This document shows, piece after piece, positions 14,536-20,748 of a DNA stretch of 20,748 bases. The position numbers were made by a program, and so were the translations under genes. The notes beneath the pieces are model-generated. The model worked only from the letters and a program-made list of their open reading frames with translations, was not told where the DNA came from and did no database searches. The first letter of the stretch is position 1. Each line of letters opens with the position of its first letter. This DNA comes from Clostridium sp. UBA1056. GTDB lineage: Bacteria > Bacillota > Clostridia > Clostridiales > Clostridiaceae. The stretch is taken from assembly GCA_002316385.1 (NCBI GenBank), contig DCDL01000008.1:17852-38599 (forward strand), read 5' to 3'.

Positions 14536-15729
14536 ATGAAAAGAAAAACGTTATTAGAGAATATCAATACACAAATAAAAAGTGGGAATCATATTATTGG
14601 TGTAGCAACAGGTACAGGAATGACAGCAAAATATGCTGAAAAGGGTGGAGCTGATTTTATTTTAGTGTTAAATTCGGGTAGATTTCGGCAAATGGGGAGA
14701 AGTTCATTGGCAGGCTATTTGCCATTCTGTAATAGCAATGATATGGTAATGGACTTTGCTTCAAAAGAGATAATACCCTTGGTAAAAGATATGCCTATTA
14801 TATTTGGACTCAATGCAACGGACCCTCTAAAGAATATGGAAAGTTACATAGATAAAATAAAGGATATGGGCTTTTCAGGTATTAATAATTACCCTACAGT
14901 TGGACTTATAGACAGTCAGTTCGGTGAAGCTCTTGAAGAAGAAGGATGTAATTATTTAATTGAAGTAGAAGCAATAAGAATAGCCCACGAAAAAGACATG
15001 TTTACAGTTGCCTTTGTATTTAATGAAATGCAAGCGGAGCAGATGATTATTGCAGGAGCTGACGTTATTTGCGTACATTTAGGTCTAACAGGAGGAGGAT
15101 TGTTAGGAGCAAAAAAAGTTTTCTCATTGGAAGCTGCAAAGGTTAAAGCGGAAAAGATATTTAATAGATGTAATGAGTTAAAGCCAGAGGTAATTAAATT
15201 AATATATGGTGGACCTGTGAAAACACCAATCGATGTTCAGTACATGTATAGTAATATTGAAGACTTAATGGGATATATAGGTGGATCGACATTCGAAAGA
15301 ATTCCATCAGAAAAGTCTATTACAAACATAACAAAAGCTTTTAAAGTTTCAACTCAGCTAGATGAAGATGATTTAATAATTAAAATGTTAGATGGAATTA
15401 AAAAGCACTATAATTATGTTGAATTTGTAAAGGAGTATGTTGCTCAAAATTATATGAACGATATTTCATTTCTAGACCTAGCCAAAGTAGCTCATGTATC
15501 TAGAGGATACTTAAGCAGTTTGTTTAAAAAAGAAGTTGGTTGTAGTTTTCCAGAGTATCTAGTTAAATTCCGTATAAATAAAGCAGCAGAAATTATAAAT
15601 AAAGAGAATATCCAATTGTCAGACTTAGCATCATTAGTTGGTTATAAAGATTATGTGCACTTTAGCAAAATGTTTAAAAAGTATAAGGGGTGTTCGCCAA
15701 AACAATATAAATTTAGAAATATGACATAA
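14536..15729 (+). CDS. TIM-barrel (PEP-hydrolase-like, PF09370) sensor fused to AraC DNA-binding domain
   Basis: Transcription regulator of 397 residues. Residues 1 to about 275 form a complete barrel of the PEP/phosphonopyruvate hydrolase-like family: VATGTGMTAKYAEKGGADF, LNSGRFRQMGRSSLAG, NATDPL, NNYPTVGLIDSQF, CVHLGLTGGGLLGA. Residues about 300-395 are a full AraC domain with two helix-turn-helices (LAKVAHVSRGYLSSLFKK and LASLVGYKDYVHFSKMFKKYKGCSPKQY). The barrel aligns along its whole length with the enzyme at 17135-17965. The enzyme's CHGGP (His226) is IYGGP here (Tyr224) and GVCGTDP is GLNATDP, so the barrel probably binds the ligand without turning it over. It likely controls the two genes downstream. 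What is seen is the fusion; the sensing role is inference. Confidence 0.9.
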   Translation: MKRKTLLENINTQIKSGNHIIGVATGTGMTAKYAEKGGADFILVLNSGRFRQMGRSSLAGYLPFCNSNDMVMDFASKEIIPLVKDMPIIFGLNATDPLKNMESYIDKIKDMGFSGINNYPTVGLIDSQFGEALEEEGCNYLIEVEAIRIAHEKDMFTVAFVFNEMQAEQMIIAGADVICVHLGLTGGGLLGAKKVFSLEAAKVKAEKIFNRCNELKPEVIKLIYGGPVKTPIDVQYMYSNIEDLMGYIGGSTFERIPSEKSITNITKAFKVSTQLDEDDLIIKMLDGIKKHYNYVEFVKEYVAQNYMNDISFLDLAKVAHVSRGYLSSLFKKEVGCSFPEYLVKFRINKAAEIINKENIQLSDLASLVGYKDYVHFSKMFKKYKGCSPKQYKFRNMT

Positions 15730-15886
15730 ACACAAAAATATAGTACATAGCAACGTTTACATGAAGGGGCGAAAAAAGTATGATTAACTTATAAATATCA
15801 TACGTTTTATAAGAAGATTATCTTAGTCATTTATCTAACATTGTACAGACTAGATAAAAGAAAATTTATGTAGGGAGATTAAAGAA
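15730..15886. promoter_or_regulatory. Candidate AraC-type control region
   Basis: Between the regulator and the enzyme genes lie two dyads: GTATGAT (15778-15784) with ATCATAC (15797-15803), and TTATCTA (15831-15837) with TAGATAA (15851-15857). No terminator is seen after the regulator, so readthrough is possible, but the dyads suggest a separate controlled promoter. Confidence 0.45.
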
Positions 15887-17095
15887 ATGAAGACAATCGC
15901 TATTGCAGGAACATTTGACACTAAAGGCACTGAATATTTATACGTAAAAGAACTAATAGAAGGTTTGGGTTTATGTACTTTTACCATTCATACCGGTGTA
16001 TTTGAGCCATTATTTGAACCAGATGTATCAAACAATGAAGTTGCAAAATCAGCAGGCTCAAACATAGAAACTCTAGTTTCTAAAAAAGATAGGGCATTAG
16101 CAACAGAAGTATTATCAAAAGGCATGGAGAAGTTATTACCTGAATTATATAAACAGGGTAAGTTTGATGGTATTATATCCTTTGGTGGAACTGGAGGAAC
16201 TTCATTGGTAACTCCAGCTATGAGGGCACTGCCTATAGGTGTGCCAAAGGTTATGGTTTCAACGGTTGCTTCAGGCAATACTGAACCTTATGTAGGTACC
16301 AGCGATATTATTATGATGCCTTCTGTGGTGGATGTTGCAGGCCTTAACTCGATTTCAACAAGGATTTTTACAAATGCAGTATTTGCAATTGCAGGTATGC
16401 TTAAGTTTGAAAATACAAAAGTCGTAGAGAAAAAGCCATTAGTTGCTGCAACTATGTTCGGTGTAACAACTCCATGTATAACAGCTGCAAGGGAATACCT
16501 TGAAAAGAGAGGTTATGAAGTTCTTGTATTTCATGCAACAGGTGTAGGTGGACGTTCAATGGAAGCACTTATCGATGGAGGCTTCATTGAAGGCGTATTA
16601 GACCTTACTACTACAGAGTGGGCAGATGAAGTTATCGGTGGTGTTTTAAATGCAGGACCTCATCGTTTAGAGGCAGCAGGCAAAAATCAAATACCACAGG
16701 TTGTATCAGTAGGTGCCATTGATATGTGTAATTTTGGGCCATATGAAACAGTTCCTGAGAAGTTTATGACACGTAACTTATATAAACATAATCCTTCAGT
16801 AACACTTATGAGAACAAATAAAGAGGAAAATGAAGCAATTGGTATGAGACTGGTTGAAAAATTAAATCTAGCTAAAGAAAAAACAGCTTTATTCATACCT
16901 CTAAAAGGAGTATCTGCTATTGATCTAGAAGGTCAGCCTTTTTACGGTCCAGAAGAGGATGAGGTATTATTTAATATATTAAAAAATGGTGTAAACAGAA
17001 ATGTTGTGGAAGTAGTAGAAATGGACTTTGCTATTAACGATGTGGAGTTTGCAGAAGCTGCAGCACAAAAATTAATAGATATGATGAAAAAATAG
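15887..17095 (+). CDS. Tm-1-like ATP-binding domain protein (UPF0261)
   Basis: 402 residues, the usual length of COG5441/UPF0261 proteins. The N-terminal half begins AIAGTFDTKGTEYLYVKELIEGLG and contains FGGTGGTSLVTPAMRALPIGVPKVMVSTVASGNT from residue 99, the glycine-rich nucleotide-binding region known from the plant Tm-1 N-terminal domain. The second half holds ATMFGVTTPCITAAREYLEKRGYEVLVFHATGVGGRSMEALI and DLTTTEWADEVIGGVLNAGPHRLEAAG. In bacteria the family is almost always beside a PF09370 barrel, and some proteins carry both; here the partner follows 39 bases later. The pair presumably processes one small metabolite with ATP, reaction unknown. GGGAG precedes the ATG. Confidence 0.9.
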   Translation: MKTIAIAGTFDTKGTEYLYVKELIEGLGLCTFTIHTGVFEPLFEPDVSNNEVAKSAGSNIETLVSKKDRALATEVLSKGMEKLLPELYKQGKFDGIISFGGTGGTSLVTPAMRALPIGVPKVMVSTVASGNTEPYVGTSDIIMMPSVVDVAGLNSISTRIFTNAVFAIAGMLKFENTKVVEKKPLVAATMFGVTTPCITAAREYLEKRGYEVLVFHATGVGGRSMEALIDGGFIEGVLDLTTTEWADEVIGGVLNAGPHRLEAAGKNQIPQVVSVGAIDMCNFGPYETVPEKFMTRNLYKHNPSVTLMRTNKEENEAIGMRLVEKLNLAKEKTALFIPLKGVSAIDLEGQPFYGPEEDEVLFNILKNGVNRNVVEVVEMDFAINDVEFAEAAAQKLIDMMKK

Positions 17096-17134
17096 TAAAT
17101 TAATAAATTTAAATTATAGAGGGAGGCTTTATTG

Positions 17135-17965
17135 ATGAATACAATGACAAGAAGTGAAATTATGGCAAAGTTCAAAGAGCAGGTTAAAAATGGGCAAACA
17201 TTATTAGGTGTAGGAGCTGGTACAGGTATTACGGCAAAATTCAGTGAAGCTGGCGGAGCAGATATGCTTATAGTTTACAATTCAGGCAGATACAGAATGG
17301 CAGGAAGAGGTTCCCTTGCAGGATTACTATCTTATGGAGATGCTAATCAGATTGTAGTTGAAATGGGAGCAGAAGTACTTCCGGTTGTAAAAAATACTCC
17401 AGTTCTTGCTGGTGTTTGTGGAACTGACCCATTCAGAGTAATGGAGATTTTTCTTAAGCAATTAAAAGCACAAGGTTTTGGAGGGGTTCAAAACTTCCCT
17501 ACAGTAGGATTAATTGATGGTGTATTTAGACAGAACCTAGAAGAGACTGGAATGGGTTATGATTTAGAAGTTGAAATGATAAGAAAAGCGCATGAACTAG
17601 ATATGCTTACAACTCCTTATGTATTTGACCCTGACCAAGCAAGAGCAATGGCAGAAGCTGGTGCTGATATATTAGTTGCACATATGGGATTAACTACAAA
17701 AGGTACAATAGGAGCACAAACAGCACTTACACTTGATGACTGTGTAGAGAGAATTGAAGCTATTATTAAAGCTGGAAGAGAAGTTAATCCTGATATTATG
17801 GTAATCTGCCATGGGGGTCCTATTGCTGAGCCAGAAGATGCTGCATATGTAATAGAAAAAACAGAAGGAATTGACGGTTTCTTTGGTGCTTCAAGTATTG
17901 AAAGATTTGCAGCAGAAAAAGGTATAAAATCACAAACAGAAGCATTTAAAGCAATAAGGAAATAA
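17135..17965 (+). CDS. PEP/phosphonopyruvate hydrolase-like TIM-barrel enzyme (PF09370)
   Basis: 276 residues. A TTG at 17132 is also in frame, but the ATG at 17135 sits nine bases after GGGAGG and is preferred. Family motifs: GVGAGTGITAKFSEAGGADM, YNSGRYRMAGRGSLAG, GVCGTDPF, NFPTVGLIDGVFRQ, AHMGLTTKGTIGA (His183) and CHGGPIAEPED (His226). These differ from the barrel of the AraC fusion at the CHGGP and GVCGTDP positions, so this copy is the probable catalyst. Members are annotated as phosphoenolpyruvate or phosphonopyruvate hydrolase-like; the true substrate is not settled. It forms an operon with the Tm-1-like gene. No terminator follows at once; the next good one is at 18141. Confidence 0.9.
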   Translation: MNTMTRSEIMAKFKEQVKNGQTLLGVGAGTGITAKFSEAGGADMLIVYNSGRYRMAGRGSLAGLLSYGDANQIVVEMGAEVLPVVKNTPVLAGVCGTDPFRVMEIFLKQLKAQGFGGVQNFPTVGLIDGVFRQNLEETGMGYDLEVEMIRKAHELDMLTTPYVFDPDQARAMAEAGADILVAHMGLTTKGTIGAQTALTLDDCVERIEAIIKAGREVNPDIMVICHGGPIAEPEDAAYVIEKTEGIDGFFGASSIERFAAEKGIKSQTEAFKAIRK

Positions 17966-18140
17966 TAAATATAATTTGTTTTGAAAATATATTAAAAGGT
18001 GAACATAGAGCTCAAGTTATAAAAGAATGCTAGGAAGCAGAGAGTATAAGTATAGTATCTAGAAGTATAACCTCAATAATAATATTGAATAGAAAACAGT
18101 GGATTGCAAAGGTCATCCCTCACATCCACCAGTAAAACAT
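17966..18140. other. 3' region after the barrel enzyme
   Basis: No gene found. A short imperfect direct repeat, CATCCACCAGTAA then CATCCACCACCTGTAA, runs from about 18123 into the terminator stem. Confidence 0.3.
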
Positions 18141-18190
18141 CCACCACCTGTAATGGCTTAAATAGTTACTTACGGGTGGTGGTATTTTTT
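18141..18190 (+). terminator. Terminator of the Tm-1-like/barrel operon
   Basis: CCACCACCTGTAA (18141-18153) pairs with TTACGGGTGGTGG (18170-18182) over 13 positions with one wobble; TATTTTTT follows. It is the only G+C-rich hairpin downstream of the operon. Confidence 0.88.
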
Positions 18191-18340
18191 GCTAAGAGAT
18201 GTTAACTTCTATCTATATTAGTAAAATTATTTTAGAGTAAGTGTATAGTAAATTTAATCTACAAAATGTATTGTTCACCTTAAATAAGTATGCTAGAATG
18301 TTATATATTGGTTAAAACTCAAAAATATGGAGGTGTAGAG

Positions 18341-19330
18341 ATGATGTATAAAATTTATAAAATTGACTCCAATAATTTGACAGCAGATGAAGTTGAAAAC
18401 TTATATTTAATCAATAAGAATATAGGGGAAAAATATAATTTTTTAGATCCCTATAAAAGTAGTGATGACTATAAAGCTTTATATTTATCGTCTTTTAATG
18501 GAATTGATAATGAGCTATTTGTACTTGAAAAGAATTCTTTAATTTGCGGAATGATTAATTGTGGTAAGGCTGCTGACTGTAATGGAAATGAACAATATAA
18601 ATTAAATATCACTTTATGCGATTTACCAATTGATGAACTTATGCTTAAGGCTATAAATCAATTGGTTCAAGAGAAACTAGCTCAACATGGTGAAATTGTA
18701 GTGGCTACATATAATTATGAATTAAATGAATTAATAAATCAATACAATAATAAAGTGAGCTTAAGGGCTAATTATTACACTTTGAAAAAAGAAGACATTG
18801 ATATAGACATGCTTAATAAATCAATGAAAGAATTGGAAGTGAAAAATTCAGATCTTTCTATTAAATATACTGATATCATCTCAGAGGACTATATCAAACA
18901 ATTTTGTGATTTATTTACAGAAACTATGGAAGATATGCCAGATCTTATGGAAGAGGGTTATGTACAATATATTATAAATCCTGAAAAACAAAGACAAATT
19001 AATGAATCTAATAAGAAAAGAAATATAACTCATAATTGTTATATGATTCTTAACTCAAATAATGAAATGATTGCTAAATCAAATGTATCTGCCAATAATA
19101 ACGACACTCGTTTTCCTTACCAATTTATGATTGGAGTTAAAGGATCCTATAGGGGAAGGAATTTAGGAAAATGGCTTTATGCATCTATGTATAAGAGATT
19201 ATTCGAGACTGTTAATTTTGATAGGGTGCTTGTATGTCATCATCCTGCAAACAAACATGCAATTAATGTTAGTGAATGGGTTGGATATAAATTCAACTAT
19301 TTAATGACTACTCATATTTTATACAAGTAA
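18341..19330 (+). CDS. GNAT-family N-acetyltransferase
   Basis: 329 residues from the chosen ATG, which lies seven bases after GGAGG; the in-frame ATG at 18290 has no site. The C-terminal third carries the acetyl-CoA loop GVKGSYRGRNLGKWLYASMYKRL, followed by VLVCHHPANKHAINVSEWVGYKFNYL, motif B of GNAT enzymes. The N-terminal half (residues 1-150, with FVLEKNSLICGMINCG) looks like a degenerate GNAT fold lacking the loop, so it may be a tandem protein with one active domain. This two-domain layout is common in clostridial acetyltransferases of unknown substrate. It is a single gene with a terminator behind it. Confidence 0.8.
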   Translation: MMYKIYKIDSNNLTADEVENLYLINKNIGEKYNFLDPYKSSDDYKALYLSSFNGIDNELFVLEKNSLICGMINCGKAADCNGNEQYKLNITLCDLPIDELMLKAINQLVQEKLAQHGEIVVATYNYELNELINQYNNKVSLRANYYTLKKEDIDIDMLNKSMKELEVKNSDLSIKYTDIISEDYIKQFCDLFTETMEDMPDLMEEGYVQYIINPEKQRQINESNKKRNITHNCYMILNSNNEMIAKSNVSANNNDTRFPYQFMIGVKGSYRGRNLGKWLYASMYKRLFETVNFDRVLVCHHPANKHAINVSEWVGYKFNYLMTTHILYK

Positions 19331-19349
19331 CAAATATTTCATTATTATG

Positions 19350-19388
19350 ATAGCCATCAGTTTACTAAACTGATGGCTATTATTCTTA
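19350..19388 (+). terminator. Terminator of the GNAT gene
   Basis: ATAGCCATCAGTTT (19350-19363) pairs perfectly with AAACTGATGGCTAT (19367-19380) over a 3-nt loop, followed by TATTCTTA, a weak T-run. Confidence 0.75.
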
Positions 19389-19597
19389 AACCTATTGCTA
19401 CAACCTCAAAGTACCTGAATTATTCCAAAGGCAGTAAAATTTTTTAAAGCTTAGATTGTATTATTGTATTCTTTAATATCTATGTAAATTAAGGAAATTA
19501 AAACTTAAAAACTAGTTAATAGACCAAAGGTGGATCTGGTATTTAAATATAAATGAGGTTTAGTGATGATATGTTTTATCAAATCAATATATAGAAA
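19389..19597. other. Gap with a copy of the GntR operator arm
   Basis: No gene. Positions 19455-19470 (ATTGTATTATTGTATT) repeat exactly the left operator arm of the gntR promoter at 361-376. No inverted partner is present here. Confidence 0.35.
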
Positions 19598-19657
19598 CAA
19601 AGCACAATGAAGTTAAACAAAATCCAATAAAATCAAACAAAGTACAATAAAGTGCTT
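19598..19657. repeat. Three 20-bp direct repeats upstream of the HTH promoter
   Basis: Three head-to-tail units of 20 bases (19598, 19618, 19638) share CAAA-N3-CAAT-N-AA-N-T, with 13-14 of 20 positions equal pairwise. The array ends inside the -35 of the next promoter. A spacing of about two helical turns puts all units on one DNA face, as expected for a cooperative activator or repressor. Confidence 0.65.
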
Positions 19658-19684
19658 TACAGATGTAAAGAGAACTATTATAAT
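19656..19684 (+). promoter_or_regulatory. Promoter of the HTH/DUF4180 operon
   Basis: TTTACA (19656-19661), a 17-nt spacer, and a perfect TATAAT (19679-19684), about 36 bases before the start codon. Confidence 0.85.
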
Positions 19685-19720
19685 TTAATCATAAACTAAT
19701 TTTGAAAGGGTAGATTTTTT

Positions 19721-20209
19721 ATGGAAAATCAATTTTATACAATAGATAAAATTGCAGAAATATTAGGTATGCATCACAAAACTATAAGAAAATTTATAAC
19801 AGAAGGTAAGCTTGGAGCAAATAAAGTTGGAAAGCAATGGAGAATTTCAGGTCATGATTTAAGTGTTTTTATGGAAAAAAATAATGTTAGTATTAATAAT
19901 AAAAAGATTAGTGAAGAGTCAAATATTGATTTTGTTACTAATGGAGAAGTGAAAGATACTATAAAGCAAAAGATAAATGTATCTACTGTTGTAGATATTA
20001 ATGATGTAGATAAAGAAGAATATTTTAGAATATCAAATACTCTTATAGCAGTAATGAATTGTAAAGATTCCGAAATGGAAAAATCAACAATTAATATGAA
20101 ATATGATGAAAAAGTAAACAGACTAAGGGTCTTGTTATGGGGAAATGTAAGATTTATTGAAGGTATGCTAAGTTCAATTTCTATGCTTGTGGAACAAACA
20201 AATTTATAA
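19721..20209 (+). CDS. Excisionase-type helix-turn-helix protein
   Basis: 162 residues. The first 52 form a MerR/excisionase-like winged helix: YTIDKIAEILGMHHKTIRKFITEGKLGANKVGKQWRISGHDLSVFM. A polar linker (about 55-100) follows, then a helical C-terminal part (DINDVDKEEYFRISNTLIAVMNC... WGNVRFIEGMLSSISMLVEQ) that may dimerise or sense a signal. Despite the excisionase name there is no integrase nearby, so this is a regulator rather than a phage Xis. AAAGG precedes the ATG. The next gene follows within 15 bases. The three 20-bp repeats at the promoter are its obvious candidate binding sites (inference). Confidence 0.85.
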   Translation: MENQFYTIDKIAEILGMHHKTIRKFITEGKLGANKVGKQWRISGHDLSVFMEKNNVSINNKKISEESNIDFVTNGEVKDTIKQKINVSTVVDINDVDKEEYFRISNTLIAVMNCKDSEMEKSTINMKYDEKVNRLRVLLWGNVRFIEGMLSSISMLVEQTNL

Positions 20210-20223
20210 GGAGAGTGAATGCT

Positions 20224-20586
20224 TTGAATTACAGAGTAGTAAATAAAGATAACAATAAATATATTGAATTTGCTTCTGATTTGAGGAAACTTTCTTCAGA
20301 GCAAGATGTGCTGGATTGCATATCTAAATGTATGGAAAATGACGTTTATACAATAATACTGCATTCTAATGTATTATCTGAAGATTTCTTTAATCTTAAA
20401 ACAGGATTAGCAGGCATGGCATTACAAAAATTTATAAATTACCATGTAAAAGTTGCTGTTATTATTGAAGACGAAGAAAAGCTTAATGAGCGATTTAAAG
20501 AAATGATTATGGAAGCTAACAAAGGAAATTATTTTAGAACATTTAAGAATATTGCAGATGCTGAAATTTGGATTTCAAAATTGTGA
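20224..20586 (+). CDS. DUF4180 family protein
   Basis: 120 residues from TTG at 20224. A GTG at 20215 is in frame but only one base after GGAG, while the TTG lies ten bases from it and gives the family-like start MNYRVVNKDN. The core TIILHSNVLSEDFFNLKTGLAGMALQKFINYHVKVAVIIED is the DUF4180 signature. The alternating strand/helix pattern and acidic ends resemble a STAS-like fold (inference). No membrane segment is seen. The family often follows an excisionase-type HTH gene in clostridia, as here. Its function is unknown; it may be a partner or antagonist of the HTH protein. Confidence 0.85.
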   Translation: MNYRVVNKDNNKYIEFASDLRKLSSEQDVLDCISKCMENDVYTIILHSNVLSEDFFNLKTGLAGMALQKFINYHVKVAVIIEDEEKLNERFKEMIMEANKGNYFRTFKNIADAEIWISKL

Positions 20587-20603
20587 TATAAAAGAGGTAT
20601 AAA

Positions 20604-20690
20604 ATGAAACAAAATATTGTATTTAAAACTCAAGAAGAAAAGGATTTAGAAGAGTCCTTAATAAAAAAAGTATATAAATATATGCAGTAG
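20604..20690 (+). CDS. 28-residue small protein after DUF4180
   Basis: MKQNIVFKTQEEKDLEESLIKKVYKYMQ, preceded by AGAGG six bases before the ATG and 17 bases after the DUF4180 stop. It is charged and likely one amphipathic helix, with no membrane segment or signal. The clean ribosome site and operon position favour a real gene. I do not recognise a family. Confidence 0.5.
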   Translation: MKQNIVFKTQEEKDLEESLIKKVYKYMQ

Positions 20691-20728
20691 TTTAATGGTT
20701 CTATGATATAATTTAGAAGTTGAAATTA

Positions 20729-20748
20729 TTTAGGCATCTGAAAATAAA
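20729..20748 (-). repeat. Right copy of the 20-bp inverted match to the window start
   Basis: Exact reverse complement of 2-21. On the minus strand the frame reads Tyr-Phe-Gln-Met-Pro-Lys then TAA (20726-20728), the same six residues as the frame at the window start, but ending ten residues earlier. Confidence 0.75.

Noticed and set aside
18090..18182. Riboswitch or T-box before the GNAT gene
   Set aside because: The structure is explained by the terminator of the preceding operon; no conserved riboswitch core is seen.
19721..20209. Phage excisionase or integrative-element marker
   Set aside because: The HTH resembles Xis, but there is no integrase, attachment site or phage gene nearby, and the protein has an extra C-terminal domain.

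Overview
The window is AT-rich (by eye about 30% G+C), with strong AGGAGG-type ribosome sites and T-rich intrinsic terminators. The gene set (Fur-type iron boxes, flavodoxin plus DUF3793, DUF2089, DUF4180, YtrA-type GntR/ABC operon) points to a Clostridium sensu stricto or close relative. I see no rRNA, tRNA, CRISPR array or intact transposase. The first and last bases are a perfect 20-bp inverted match, so the window may be a contig or element ending in two copies of one repeat.

Layout. 1-95: tail of an upstream gene and a terminator. 342-2312: GntR (YtrA-type) regulator, ABC ATPase and ABC permease as an overlapping operon, with a sigma-A promoter whose -10 lies inside a 12-bp inverted-repeat operator, and a strong terminator. 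2460-3560: cytoplasmic S41-type peptidase. 3573-3935: non-coding MITE-like repeat. 4148-5201 (minus): iron-regulated flavodoxin and DUF3793 under a promoter bracketed by two Fur-like boxes. 5758-6393 (minus): chloramphenicol-acetyltransferase-like enzyme. 6719-6925: probable gene remnant. 7192-9252 (minus): large-subunit (HPII type) catalase.

9601-12486: a three-gene operon of two SAM-dependent methyltransferases and a radical SAM protein with a SPASM-like tail; its product is unknown. 12781-13431: DUF2089 HTH regulator with a small membrane protein, behind a promoter packed with palindromes. 13700-14158: cupin.

14536-17965: the most distinctive locus. A TIM-barrel protein of the PEP/phosphonopyruvate-hydrolase-like family (PF09370) is fused to an AraC DNA-binding domain. 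It is followed by a Tm-1-like ATP-binding protein (UPF0261) and a free-standing PF09370 enzyme. The regulator therefore carries a homologue of the pathway enzyme as its likely sensor, with a Tyr where the enzyme has a His in the CHGGP motif.

18341-19330: GNAT-type acetyltransferase. 19598-20690: three 20-bp direct repeats next to a near-consensus promoter, then an excisionase-type HTH protein, a DUF4180 protein and a 28-residue small protein.

The window is a mosaic of small independent operons separated by terminators. Iron and oxidative stress (flavodoxin, catalase), antibiotic or acyl transfer (CAT, GNAT) and self-regulated regulator-plus-effector pairs recur. The methyltransferase/radical SAM operon and the barrel-AraC locus are the best candidates for undescribed biochemistry.
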